A stretch of 64,000 nt of DNA from Gammaproteobacteria bacterium (GTDB taxonomy: Bacteria > Pseudomonadota > Gammaproteobacteria > Pseudomonadales > Azotimanducaceae), in NCBI GenBank assembly GCA_026706385.1, contig JAPOYV010000097.1:61904-125903 (forward strand). The letters run 5' to 3'. Positions within the stretch are counted from its first letter, which is position 1. Every line of letters starts with the position of its first letter. The translations under genes were made by a program, and so were the position numbers. The notes under the pieces are model-generated. The model saw only the letters and a list, made by a program, of their open reading frames with translations, was not told where the DNA came from and searched no databases. This document shows positions 54,239 to 62,836 of the stretch, piece by piece.

Positions 54239-54814
54239 ATGGCGTATTCCCTGGACGATTTCTGTGGCGACGTCCGAGAGATCCTGAGCGAGAGGGACGA
54301 CCACGACGGTCGGCAAGAGGTCAGGCGGAAGCTCGAAGTGCTGCTGGGCGACCCGGGCTTCCGGGCCGCCTACCTCGACTCAGACGAGGACGGCATGGCG
54401 CAGATCTACGAGGATCCTGACCTCCGATTCTGCGTCTTGACCTACAACATGGCGGCAGCGCATAGCTCGCCACCTCACGACCACGGCGAATCGTGGGCCG
54501 TCTATGGCCAAGCCCTCGGCCACACGGATATGACCATCTGGTCGCAGCCGGACGACGGCAAGCGCATCGCGCCCACGCGGACCTTCCGCCTGGAGGCGGG
54601 ACAGGCGGGCCTCTTCGACGTTCGCGAGATCCACTCGATCAGCTATTGCCATGGGGCCAAGTTCGTTCGGGTGACCGGCGTGGACATGAGAGCCCTCAGC
54701 CGGGGAGCGCGAGGGGCTCGCCCCTCGCAAGGAAGTGACGAGCCGAGGCGCGTCTTCGACCCCGAGACCGGGGAGGTGCATGAGGTCGCGAGCGTCGGCA
54801 CGAGCCGGAAGTAG
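54239..54814 (+). CDS. Cysteine-dioxygenase-like cupin protein
   Basis: A 191-residue cupin of the cysteine/mercaptopropionate dioxygenase group. SSPPHDHGESWAVYGQALG gives two iron His ligands (HDH), and FDVREIHSISYCHG the third. It would oxidise a thiol to a sulfinate. The C-terminal ~45 residues carry an insertion SRGARGARPSQGSD encoded by a perfect DNA palindrome (54709-54728), beyond the fold. The ATG follows GGAGAG about 7 nt upstream. It pairs with the rhodanese array gene upstream. Confidence 0.86.
   Translation: MAYSLDDFCGDVREILSERDDHDGRQEVRRKLEVLLGDPGFRAAYLDSDEDGMAQIYEDPDLRFCVLTYNMAAAHSSPPHDHGESWAVYGQALGHTDMTIWSQPDDGKRIAPTRTFRLEAGQAGLFDVREIHSISYCHGAKFVRVTGVDMRALSRGARGARPSQGSDEPRRVFDPETGEVHEVASVGTSRK
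54709..54728. repeat. GCGAGGGG palindrome inside the cupin gene
   Basis: gcgagggg (54709-54716) and cccctcgc (54721-54728) pair perfectly around a ctcg loop. Its flank (ccggggagc before the arm) resembles the flank of the ppiB hairpin read from the other strand. It is in frame and adds an Arg-Gly-Ala-rich turn to the protein, so it may be a repeat inserted into a gene. Confidence 0.7.
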
Positions 54815-54837
54815 TCGAACATAAGGAGGTGGCTCCC

Positions 54838-54885
54838 TTGCGCAACCCTCTTCATAACCACTCACCATTTGGCCCTGGAGAATAA
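54838..54885 (+). CDS. Possible 15-residue small ORF / leader peptide
   Basis: TTG at 54838 is preceded by a full-consensus AAGGAGGT (54823-54830) with 7-nt spacing and opens a 15-residue frame, MRNPLHNHSPFGPGE, ending at TAA 54883-54885. It lies in the gap between the cupin and SUMF1-like genes. It could be a leader peptide controlling the next gene, or a chance ORF behind an unrelated purine stretch. Confidence 0.3.
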   Translation: MRNPLHNHSPFGPGE

Positions 54886-54928
54886 GCGCGGCGACTTGTG
54901 TACGGTGCTCAGCAGTGAAGGAGGTCAT

Positions 54929-56011
54929 GTGGCTCAACCGCATCAACTCGAGAGCAGACGGCTTGGCGCCCAATGGACGCGCGGCTTTGCGGTACACCTG
55001 TCCCTGCTGGTCTTTGTTGCCGTGTTCGGCATCGGCGCAGCACCGGCCGAGTTCGACGATGAGGAGGGCGACGATGACGTGGAGCGAGTGGTCGTTGGAT
55101 CAGGTCGGGTTGGGACTCCCCAGAGTGGCGGCAGCGAAAGCGAGACTCGCCAAAAGGTGACCATTGAGCTCCCCGATCGGGACGCGAACGCCTGCCGCAG
55201 TGATCCGACGAGGGGTCCGGAGATGGTCGTCATCGAGGGCGGTCATTTCTGGAGGGGCTCGCTCTACGGTGACAGTGACGAGAAGCCGGTGCACAAGGTT
55301 GCGGTGCAGCCGTTTGCCCTAGGCCGCTGCGAAGTCACGGTGGCGGAGTTCTCCGTTTTCGTCGAGGACACGGGATATGTCGCGACGGCTGATAGCGGGG
55401 ACTGTCGTGCGGTAAACGAAGAGGGCACCACTTTTGTCGACGGCGTGAACGCATCCTGGCGGGATCCACGCTACCCCGAAGTAGCCCAAGTCGCGGCGAT
55501 GCCGGTCGTCTGCGTGTCCTTCGACGATGCGTTGGCCTACACCCAATGGCTCGCTGCGCGCTCCGGTCGGCCTTACCGGCTCCCGACGGAGGCCGAGTGG
55601 GAATATGCCGCCCGGGGTGGCACGACCACCGCACGCTATTGGGAGGTCTACCGGCGCGCAAGCCAGTGCGACTTCGCCAACGGCGCCGATCAGGACGCGA
55701 AGTCCAGGTTCACCGAGCGGTCGAGCGTAGAGTGTGCCGACGGTCATGTGGTCTCGGCCCCGGTAGGGACTTATCGACCGAACGCGTATGGCCTTTACGA
55801 CATGATGGGCAATGTCTGGGAGTGGACGGCGGACTGCTGGCATGGGGCGTACGACGAAGCCGCGCCGGAAGAGGGCGACTGTTCGCAGCGTGTGGTTCGC
55901 GGCGGCTCTTGGTTCTACGGCCCAATGGGCCTGCGGTCTGCCAAGCGAAGCAAGGACGACCCGGCAAGGACGTACAACAGCGTTGGATTTCGCGTTGCCA
56001 GGACGCACTGA
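54929..56011 (+). CDS. SUMF1/formylglycine-enzyme-like domain protein
   Basis: A 360-residue protein. After a hydrophobic stretch (AVHLSLLVFVAVFGIGAAPA) and an acidic linker comes a SUMF1-type C-lectin-like fold: MVVIEGGHFWRGS, LGRCEVTVAEFSVF, SFDDALAYTQWLAARSGRPYRLPTEAEWEYAARGG (RLPTEAEWEYAARGG core), MMGNVWEWTADC and VVRGGSWF...SVGFRVAR. The oxidising Cys pair of true formylglycine-generating enzymes is not seen, so it is a structural or binding version. I prefer the GTG at 54929 after AAGGAGG; a TTG at 54869 is in the same frame. The next gene begins 4 nt after its stop. Confidence 0.82.
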   Translation: MAQPHQLESRRLGAQWTRGFAVHLSLLVFVAVFGIGAAPAEFDDEEGDDDVERVVVGSGRVGTPQSGGSESETRQKVTIELPDRDANACRSDPTRGPEMVVIEGGHFWRGSLYGDSDEKPVHKVAVQPFALGRCEVTVAEFSVFVEDTGYVATADSGDCRAVNEEGTTFVDGVNASWRDPRYPEVAQVAAMPVVCVSFDDALAYTQWLAARSGRPYRLPTEAEWEYAARGGTTTARYWEVYRRASQCDFANGADQDAKSRFTERSSVECADGHVVSAPVGTYRPNAYGLYDMMGNVWEWTADCWHGAYDEAAPEEGDCSQRVVRGGSWFYGPMGLRSAKRSKDDPARTYNSVGFRVARTH

Positions 56012-56015
56012 CCCC

Positions 56016-57698
56016 ATGCGCTTTTCGCTTTGCCCCGTTGCTATGTGTCTTCGCTTGGTGTTTCGCAGTGCGGGCGCCCCGTGGTGGCTGGCTGGGGCGC
56101 TGCTCATCGTGCTCCTGGCCGCCAGCGGCTGCGCTGCGCCTGCTGACCAAGATGGTGAGGACAACCATCCGCCCGGAACAGACGCCGGCACGTACTCCAT
56201 GAAGCGCGACGTGGAGGGCGAGCGCTTCATCCTCGAGGCTGGCGCGGAGCTCTACAGCGAGCACTGCGCGGTCTGCCACGGCGAGCGCTTGGAGGGGGCG
56301 CCCCAGGGCACGCCGCTGATCGGGGGACCGCTCGCCCACGGCGCGTCCACCGACGAGCTGGTGGCAAGCATCAGCAACGGCTTCTCGGCGCGCGGCATGC
56401 CGGCCTGGTCCGCCACCATGAGTGCTGAGCAGATCAAAACCTTGGCAATCTGGATCGTCGAGACTCGGGAAGGGTTGCTCTACTCCGATTTCAACTTCAC
56501 AGACGAGCTCACCTTTCCGGCCGGCACGATCCGAACCCGGGCGTACGACCTCAAGATCGATGTGGTGACACCTGGTCTCGACCCACTGCCATACTCCCTC
56601 GCGGTGCTGCCGGACGGTCATGTGCTGGTCACGGAGAAGATGAGCGGCCTTCGGCTCATAACGCCGGCGGGAGAGCTCTCGGCGCTCATCGAAGGCACGC
56701 CGGCGGTCTACGACGACGGCCAGATCAGCTTGGGTGGGGTCGAGGAGGGCCTCGGCTGGCTGCTGGATGTCGCCCCCCACCCGCGCTACCGGGAGAACGG
56801 TTGGATCTACCTCGCCTACACCGAGCGCTGCTACGGCTGCAACGAGGCCAGTCGAGTCTCGGGGCGCCCGGTTTCCATGGTCAAGCTCGTCCGGGGCCGC
56901 ATTGAGAACGCCCGCTGGGTTGACGAGCAAGTGATCTGGCAGCCGCCGCTTGAATCCTACTCGGTCTCAAGCGACATGATAGCCGGCGGTCGAATCGCTT
57001 TCGACCCGGACGGGTACGTGTTCCTCAGCGTGGGCTACAAGAGCGACGACGGGATTCAGGACCTCGCCTCGCCGCACGGCAAGATCCACCGGATCGGGGA
57101 CGATGGCGGAGTCCCTGCGGACAATCCCTTCGTCGATGTGCCCGGCGCGTTGCAGAGCACCTGGAGCTATGGCCACAGGACTCCGCAGGGCCTCGAGTTC
57201 GATGCGCGCACCCGTCGCCTGTGGGGAACCGAGCACGGACCCCGGGGCGGCGACGAGGTGAATCTGCTGCTGCCCGGACGTAACTACGGCTGGCCTCTCT
57301 TCTCGAAAGGCCAGAACTACGATGGCACACCGGTCAACGGGGATGGGCGCCACGGCACCGGGGTGTCGCTCGAGGACATCGAGCAACCCGTGGTCGATTT
57401 CACGCCGTCGGTGGCCGTGTCGGCATTCGTGGTCTATGACGGTGACGCTTTTGCCGCCTGGCGCGGGGACCTGCTGGTCGGCTCGCTCAAGGCAGCGGAC
57501 CTCATTCGGCTCCGAATCGAGGATGGCAAGCTCGTCGAACGGGAGATCCTGATCGAGAACCTGACCCGGATCAGAGACGTCGAGATCGGCCTAGCGGGCG
57601 AGCTCTACCTGCTGCTCGAGCACGCCTCCGGCGGTCAGATCGTTCGGGTCACTCGCGTCGACCGAGACGCTCTCGGGTTGCGCCGTCAGCCCCGTTGA
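56016..57698 (+). CDS. Lipoprotein: cytochrome c + PQQ-type sugar dehydrogenase fusion
   Basis: A 560-residue protein with a lipobox (LLAASGCAAPAD), a single-haem cytochrome c domain (YSEHCAVCHGERLEG, then GFSARGMPAWSATMS with the axial Met) and a beta-propeller like soluble glucose/sorbosone dehydrogenase (LPYSLAVLPDGHVLVTEKMSG; DVAPHPRYRENGWIYLAYT; SYGHRTPQGLEFDARTRRLWGTEHGPRGGDEVN, with GTEHGPRGGDE as core). Electrons would pass from PQQ in the propeller to the haem. No pqq genes are in the window. It starts 4 nt after the SUMF1-like gene. Confidence 0.87.
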   Translation: MRFSLCPVAMCLRLVFRSAGAPWWLAGALLIVLLAASGCAAPADQDGEDNHPPGTDAGTYSMKRDVEGERFILEAGAELYSEHCAVCHGERLEGAPQGTPLIGGPLAHGASTDELVASISNGFSARGMPAWSATMSAEQIKTLAIWIVETREGLLYSDFNFTDELTFPAGTIRTRAYDLKIDVVTPGLDPLPYSLAVLPDGHVLVTEKMSGLRLITPAGELSALIEGTPAVYDDGQISLGGVEEGLGWLLDVAPHPRYRENGWIYLAYTERCYGCNEASRVSGRPVSMVKLVRGRIENARWVDEQVIWQPPLESYSVSSDMIAGGRIAFDPDGYVFLSVGYKSDDGIQDLASPHGKIHRIGDDGGVPADNPFVDVPGALQSTWSYGHRTPQGLEFDARTRRLWGTEHGPRGGDEVNLLLPGRNYGWPLFSKGQNYDGTPVNGDGRHGTGVSLEDIEQPVVDFTPSVAVSAFVVYDGDAFAAWRGDLLVGSLKAADLIRLRIEDGKLVEREILIENLTRIRDVEIGLAGELYLLLEHASGGQIVRVTRVDRDALGLRRQPR

Positions 57699-57730
57699 TC
57701 AGACCCGCACGAATTGACGGAATGCGGACG

Positions 57731-57832
57731 TCCACGAACGGGTACTCCCGTTCGCGTTCGCCATTCCGGCCTGGTACGAGTTTCATTGCGGGCCAGGAGG
57801 CCCGCGCACCTTGATGGGGCGGAGCCCCGCTA
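57731..57832 (+). ncRNA. Conserved hairpin-rich element, copy B
   Basis: Second copy of the element at 36125-36223, between convergent genes. Stem 1 is gaacggg (57736-57742) with cccgttc (57747-57753), two bases longer in the loop than copy A. Stem 2 is gcgggcc (57788-57794) with ggcccgc (57799-57805). Stem 3 pairs ggggc (57816-57820) with gcccc (57824-57828). The stems change in sequence but stay paired relative to copy A. It is 33 nt after the dehydrogenase stop and before a terminator hairpin. Confidence 0.55.
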
Positions 57833-57873
57833 GATAGGCTCTAGCCCACGGACGTGCGGGTGTTGAGGTAGGT

Positions 57874-57900
57874 AGCGAGGGCCCCAATGGGGCCCTCGCT
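57874..57900. terminator. 12-bp hairpin terminator between convergent genes
   Basis: agcgagggcccc (57874-57885) pairs perfectly with ggggccctcgct (57889-57900) around an aat loop, between the convergent dehydrogenase lipoprotein and TonB receptor genes. It shares the GCGAGGG...CCCTCGC core with two other hairpins in the window. The T-run is poor on both strands, so it may be a repeat used as a bidirectional terminator. Confidence 0.7.
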
Positions 57901-57911
57901 TGAGCGACGGG

Positions 57912-60900
57912 CTACAGCGAAACCGTGAGTCTTGCGTATAGCTGGCGCATGAAGGGGTTGTGAACTCGGAGCACATACCCTTCGAACCTATGGAACGGAG
58001 GTTCTTTGTCGAATATGTTGATCCCGCCCAGTGCGATGTTGTATCGCTGCGCATCGCCGAAGGTGTACTGGTACTGCAAATCCACCTCCGTGTGGGCATC
58101 GACAACGCGAACGTTCGCGCTGCGGTCGCCGAAGACGTCGTCTTTCATCTCGCTGATGTAGCGAATCGCGCCGTTCACCGAGTGGTTACCCATGTTCACA
58201 TGGCCGAACAAGTTGGAGCGTGTCTTCGGTACAGGGCTCCCCGCGTTGCCGTCGTTGGTGTAACCAACGCCGTCCATGACGGCACTGGTCGGGGTACTGC
58301 GGATGTCGTAGTCGAGCATCATCGAAGTCTGGCTGCGTATCGTCACGTTGGTCTCGCCGATATCGAAGGAGTACTTCGCTTTGAAGTCGACTCCGGATAT
58401 TACAACTCCACCCGAGTTCTGGTACGACTGTTTGACGATCAGGACGTTACCCACAGGACCCGAGCCGCAGTTCCCGGTCGGGTCGTTTTCGAGCAACGGG
58501 TTGGGGATCAAGTTGACGGTGTCTCGAACAACACTCGGTCCGCACGGATCTTCAGTGACGACCTGGCTTGACGGCTTGATCTGAATGCGATTCTCGAAAT
58601 CGAACGTGAAGTAGTCGAGGTCCACCTGCAGTGAGTGATTGCCGTCACCCCAAGGCAACTCGGGTAGGAACGAGAAACCGAAGTTGTAGTTGTCCGACTC
58701 CTCGGGCTCGAGATCAGGGTTCTTCCCGAGCAAGATCGTTCTAAACGTGCCGGTGTTGCTGTAGAACTCGACCGGATCGATCGGGTCCCGGATCTCTTCC
58801 ACCCAACCTTCGCTGTCGGTGCCGACAGCAAACCTCAGCGACGGCGCTTTGAACGACGTTGAGTAGCTGCCGCGCAGCGATAGCCAGTCCGTCGGGCTCC
58901 ATTTCATACCGGCTTTCGGGTCGGTGCTTTTGAGCCCCCCGCTGTACTCCTCGCGACGCACCGCAAACTGGACGTCTAAGGTGTCGTGCACCGGCATACT
59001 GAGCTCAGCAAAGACAGCGTCCACGGAGCGGCGACCTTCACCCCCGCGTTGCGGCGGTAAAAAGCCTTGATTCAACGACTCCTGAAACGCCGTATCGAAG
59101 CGTTCGAACTCATCGCGACGATGCTGGAAGCCAACCGCGAGCCCGGCGTTGCCGGCCGGCAGCGCGAATATGTCACCGGCAGCGACAGCTTCCCCGACGA
59201 ACAGCTCACGCTCGTTGAAGCTCTCGGAGTCCGCGATGAACCATTCGATGACATCATAGGTTTCTGCGCCGGGCGCTTTCACGACATTGCCATCACTGTC
59301 CACCCGAAATGCCGACGCATGGCCGGAGTTCGAATCGAACGTGTCGAGGTAGATGTCTGCAGCAAACGGGCTCCAGTAGTAACAGTTACCCGTCCCCGGA
59401 GCGGTACCGGGTCCGGGTCCGTCGAAGCGGACATCGCAATTGCTTCCACCGTAGCCTTGCAGCGCGTACTGCAGCCGCAGCAGATGGGTGTCGCGGTCGC
59501 GCTCCGTTATGCGGTCCCACGAGTACTGTCCCGAGACGAACATGCTCCATGTCGAGAGCATCTCCCCTGCCAGATACTGGCCGAAGTCGAGGTTGTAGGT
59601 GACGGCGAAGCGATGTGACTGAAAATCGTCCTCCTGACGGGCGTCGACAGGTGAGTATCGGTACGCATTGCCGAGCGGGCGCCCTGTCCAGGGGATGTCC
59701 TGATTAAAGGGATTGAGCGGGTTGCTTGCCGGAACGACCGGACGGCCGTTGGTCATCGGTACGCTAGGCGTGTACTCCGCGGCCTGCTCCGTCCATCTCA
59801 TACTGTATTCGAGCTCGATGTCCTGACCGGGGGCGATGTCGAGTCCCCAGTTGGTGTAGGCCACCACAATGTCTTCCTCAGGTGTGATCGAGTTGCTCGG
59901 CTGAAAGGAGTATAGACAGCTGCCTACGCCCCAAGGCGCACCGCCAAACGCCGGGCTGAACTGCCCGCCCCCGGGGACGACGGCACCGAGTCGGCCTGTC
60001 GTGGGTGGTGAGGAACCGTCGGCATTCCACTCCATAACACGTCCGCCTGGAAAGTCCTCCACGATACCGGGAATACAGTGCGGATCGGCGACCCGAAGGC
60101 TGGTGACCGGCGCCTGCCCCGCAAACGGCCCGGACGCGATGCGCCCGTCCGCGTCGAGGTTCGACGTGTCGGTGGCTTGATCCCACAACTGGGTGTAGTT
60201 AATGACGCGCTCGCTATTGTTGATCACGAGATCGCTAACGCCGTCGTCGGCGAGCGGTCGCTCGTGCAGCGTATACGTGCCGGGACTGCCGTTGCCGGAG
60301 GTATTGTTGATTAGCCGAAACGATCGCTCGTGGTTTCTCAGCGGATCCTGATGGGTAAAACCGATCGCGGCCATCCCGCGCACCCGGTCGCCTCCGACCC
60401 CCGCGATCATCTGGAACTCGACCTGGCCGGAACCTTCGATACTCTTGCTGCCGGCGCGCATTTCGAACCCTTCGAAGTTTTTGCGCGGTATGATATTCAC
60501 AACTCCCGCAATGGCATCGGATCCGTATATCGCCGCGGCGCCGTCGAGCAGCGTTTCCATACGATCGATCGCGATTACCGGCATTAGCGCCTTGATGTTG
60601 GTCATATCGTCGTTGATCGAACCCTGGCCGTTTGATGCGACACGTTTGCCGTTCTGCAGGACTAACGTCGATCCCGAGCCAAGCCCTCTGAGCTCAATAC
60701 CTCGCTCCGCGCCGCAGCAAGTGGACAGCAGTCCGGTGCGCCCGCTAGAGCTGGTATTGAACGTAAAGGTTTCGGCGATGTCTTCGATGCTGGACCAGCC
60801 GTTGGCGGCGATGTCCTCCATGCCAACCACGTCGATTGGCGATGGCACGTCGGCTTGGTTTGTCCGCTTGATGTGGCTGCCGGTCACTATGATTTCCTCG

Positions 60901-60992
60901 ATTTCGCTTTCTTGTTCTTGCGCGAGAGCGAAACCGGGAAACAGAAGTGACATGCAGGCGATCAAGCAAAACCCAAAGATGCGTATTTCCAT
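57912..60992 (-). CDS. TonB-dependent outer-membrane receptor, lower-GC
   Basis: A 1026-residue receptor with signal peptide (FCLIACMSLLFPGFALAQ), TonB-box-like EEIIVTGSHIKR, plug motifs (GSTLVLQNGKRVA; LDGAAAIYGSDAIAGVVNII) and a barrel ending RQLYARLTVSL, though the last residue is Leu rather than the common Phe. Base composition is visibly lower than its neighbours (sample lines at 59041 and 60601 hold 34 and 33 G+C of 60, versus 42 of 60 at 41401), which suggests transfer. It converges on the dehydrogenase gene. Confidence 0.91.
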   Translation of the reverse strand: MEIRIFGFCLIACMSLLFPGFALAQEQESEIEEIIVTGSHIKRTNQADVPSPIDVVGMEDIAANGWSSIEDIAETFTFNTSSSGRTGLLSTCCGAERGIELRGLGSGSTLVLQNGKRVASNGQGSINDDMTNIKALMPVIAIDRMETLLDGAAAIYGSDAIAGVVNIIPRKNFEGFEMRAGSKSIEGSGQVEFQMIAGVGGDRVRGMAAIGFTHQDPLRNHERSFRLINNTSGNGSPGTYTLHERPLADDGVSDLVINNSERVINYTQLWDQATDTSNLDADGRIASGPFAGQAPVTSLRVADPHCIPGIVEDFPGGRVMEWNADGSSPPTTGRLGAVVPGGGQFSPAFGGAPWGVGSCLYSFQPSNSITPEEDIVVAYTNWGLDIAPGQDIELEYSMRWTEQAAEYTPSVPMTNGRPVVPASNPLNPFNQDIPWTGRPLGNAYRYSPVDARQEDDFQSHRFAVTYNLDFGQYLAGEMLSTWSMFVSGQYSWDRITERDRDTHLLRLQYALQGYGGSNCDVRFDGPGPGTAPGTGNCYYWSPFAADIYLDTFDSNSGHASAFRVDSDGNVVKAPGAETYDVIEWFIADSESFNERELFVGEAVAAGDIFALPAGNAGLAVGFQHRRDEFERFDTAFQESLNQGFLPPQRGGEGRRSVDAVFAELSMPVHDTLDVQFAVRREEYSGGLKSTDPKAGMKWSPTDWLSLRGSYSTSFKAPSLRFAVGTDSEGWVEEIRDPIDPVEFYSNTGTFRTILLGKNPDLEPEESDNYNFGFSFLPELPWGDGNHSLQVDLDYFTFDFENRIQIKPSSQVVTEDPCGPSVVRDTVNLIPNPLLENDPTGNCGSGPVGNVLIVKQSYQNSGGVVISGVDFKAKYSFDIGETNVTIRSQTSMMLDYDIRSTPTSAVMDGVGYTNDGNAGSPVPKTRSNLFGHVNMGNHSVNGAIRYISEMKDDVFGDRSANVRVVDAHTEVDLQYQYTFGDAQRYNIALGGINIFDKEPPFHRFEGYVLRVHNPFMRQLYARLTVSL

Positions 60993-61113
60993 TTCTTCCT
61001 CTCTATTTCTGAACTAAAGGCAAGCGAGTACGCCGGATGTTGCGGCGCTCTCCCCAATTGAAACCAAGCGGGGCATACTTCTGCCCTTCATGAATCTCTC
61101 CTCGGGTCCGATT

Positions 61114-61387
61114 TCAGGGTTCACTGAGGTGAAGCACGGGCACTTCGTCCGGCGGCACCCGAAGAACGGTAAGCCCGCGTGCTTTCCTCGACTCCCGGTT
61201 CACGTAGCCCTTGCGCACGAGCTGATTGACCTGGTCACGGACGCTCGGGCCCGATATCCCGAGGATGTCCGCGAGTTCCTTGAGCGTTGGGGGAAACCCG
61301 CCGGTTGATGAAGTGGCGCAGCTCGCTAAGCGTGCGCCGCGGAGCGGTGATTCCCCGATGGGTGGTCTTCCTCGCCTGGCTGCTCAT
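61114..61387 (-). pseudogene. LexA-type winged-helix protein, frameshifted
   Basis: From ATG 61387 (with GGAGAGG about 8 nt upstream) the minus strand reads RRTLSELRHFINRR, and after a slip near 61298-61303 a second frame reads GFPPTLKELADILGISGPSV then RDQVNQLVRKGYV and ARGLTVLRV to a TGA at 61114-61116. This is the DNA-binding half of LexA (TLKELADILGISGPSV is the recognition helix region) without the peptidase half. With the slip corrected the protein would be ~90 residues: a small repressor-like regulator. Not annotated as intact. Confidence 0.8.
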
Positions 61388-61557
61388 GGCAGAGCCTCTC
61401 CGGAGAAAGCTGCATCGTCGACCGGAGAGAAGCCCGGTTGCGTGTAATCGAGACCAATATACGCCCCGATCAGATGATAGGTCAAATGTCAAACAAAATG
61501 ATGAGAGGCCGCAAAGGTCGGCGAGCCAGCGGGCCAATTGACGGGAGGGGGGGAACG

Positions 61558-62180
61558 GGGCGTGCTGTCTTCCCGATCCCGGCGGGCCGGCTCCTCGCGG
61601 AGACGGAGACGGCGCTTGCCGACGAATCGAGCGGCCCCGGCGGCCACCTGATACCGGTCCCGAACACGCCGGACGAGGGGGAGGACGACGACACCGAAGG
61701 CGACGACGCGCTGGCCGGGCTGCGGGCCGACGTTGCGAATCTCCGCGGACGCGTGGCGCTTGTCGAGACCACTTCTGCCGGATGGGGCGAAGGCCACGAC
61801 GCAGGCCCAGGGGTCGGCAATTCGGACTGGCGGCCGCAGCGGATCGGCGCGCATCCGCCCAAGGCGCTGGTGTCCTTGCGCAGCGATGCCGCTACTGCGG
61901 TCCTGAGCGCGTGCGGCGTGCCGGTGGAGCTAGTGGCCGGGGGGGCGGAACTTCGCTGAGGGAGGCGTACAGGCGCTTCCTGCACGCCACGGTCGCGCCG
62001 CTCGGGGAGCTGGTGCAGGACGAACTGCGCGACAAGCTCGACGCCCCGGCGCTATCCCTGAACTTCGACCGGCTGTTCGCGGCGGACCTGTCTGGCCGGG
62101 CGCGGGCTTTCCAATCGCTGGTGAGCGGCGGCATGGATGTGGAGCGGGCCGCAACGCTGGCCGGGCTAATGGAGGTCTAG
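61558..62180 (+). pseudogene. HK97-type phage portal protein remnant, frameshifted
   Basis: The plus strand from ~61558 reads FPIPAGRLLAETETAL, PVPNTPDEGEDDDTEGDD, GLRADVANLRGRVALVET and SDAATAVLSACGVPVELV, matching the C-terminal half of HK97-family portal proteins. At the G-run near 61938-61944 the frame slips, and the next frame continues GGTSLREAYRRFLHATVAPL and FDRLFAADLSGRARAFQSLV to a stop at 62180. The N-terminal half, terminase and capsid genes are absent. This is a relic of a prophage or gene-transfer-agent-like element. Confidence 0.8.
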
Positions 62181-62261
62181 GCGGCGACCGGACACCGCGC
62201 TGACGGTCAACACTTCTGGAGCAGTCTGCGGAGAGTCGAGGACCATACGGGGTGCAGGACG

Positions 62262-62752
62262 TCACCCGGCTGGAGGTCTCAACTCGAACCAACGACTGAA
62301 GAGGAAGTTCTCAAGCGTATCTTCCAGGACGGCTCGAAGCCGGACAGGCTCTTCCAAATTCAGACGACGCACCAGGCCCTGCAACGGGGCGATGTCGAAG
62401 CGGACCTCTACAGTCTCCCCAGGCCGAGCGTTTGACGCCCGACGCTACCGTCCGGACTGTTTCCCCGCGACAGACCGAGTATGTCCAGGAAAGCCGGAGT
62501 GATGCAGCAATAGCCTGGCACTTCCAGGGAGAGGGACTCTACGATCAAATCGCGCCGACCGTCGTTGACGGCAGTCAAGGTGAGGGCACTGGGGTTCGCC
62601 CCCATCGGAATATCGAAAACCCATCCGTAGGACACGAACACGCTCGGCTTGTCGGCCCGCCACCCGCGGAGGGCGGTCCACGTGGCCAAGCCAGCCCCGT
62701 AGATCGCGACTACGGGCGTCAGCACTAGCGTCACGAACTGAAACGTGTCCAT
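62262..62752 (-). pseudogene. Small membrane-anchored hypothetical protein, frameshifted
   Basis: From 62752 the minus strand reads an N-terminal membrane helix (FVTLVLTPVVAIYGAGLATWTAL), then SVFVSYGWVFDIPMG and LIVESLSLEVPG. At the AAA run near 62431-62433 the frame slips and the restored frame reads NARPGETVEVRFDIAPLQGL then LENFLFSRWFELRPPAG to TGA 62262-62264. The whole would be ~163 residues with a beta-sandwich-like exterior. I do not recognise it; one base restored in the A run makes it intact. Confidence 0.65.
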
Positions 62753-62836
62753 TACAGATGTAGCCCACGCGCTGACATAGTGCTGGCACGTCTTCTCTCC
62801 GGAAGGGGCGTCTTGCTCACAACCAATTGTTTTGAT

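Noticed and set aside
61090..61308. 72-codon plus-strand open frame
   Set aside because: Lies opposite the LexA-type winged helix, whose recognition motif is clear on the minus strand.
62280..62293. Possible att-like repeat: ctcgaaccaacgac resembling the tRNA-Asn T-loop
   Set aside because: Two mismatches in 14 bases and located in coding sequence; too short to call an attachment site.
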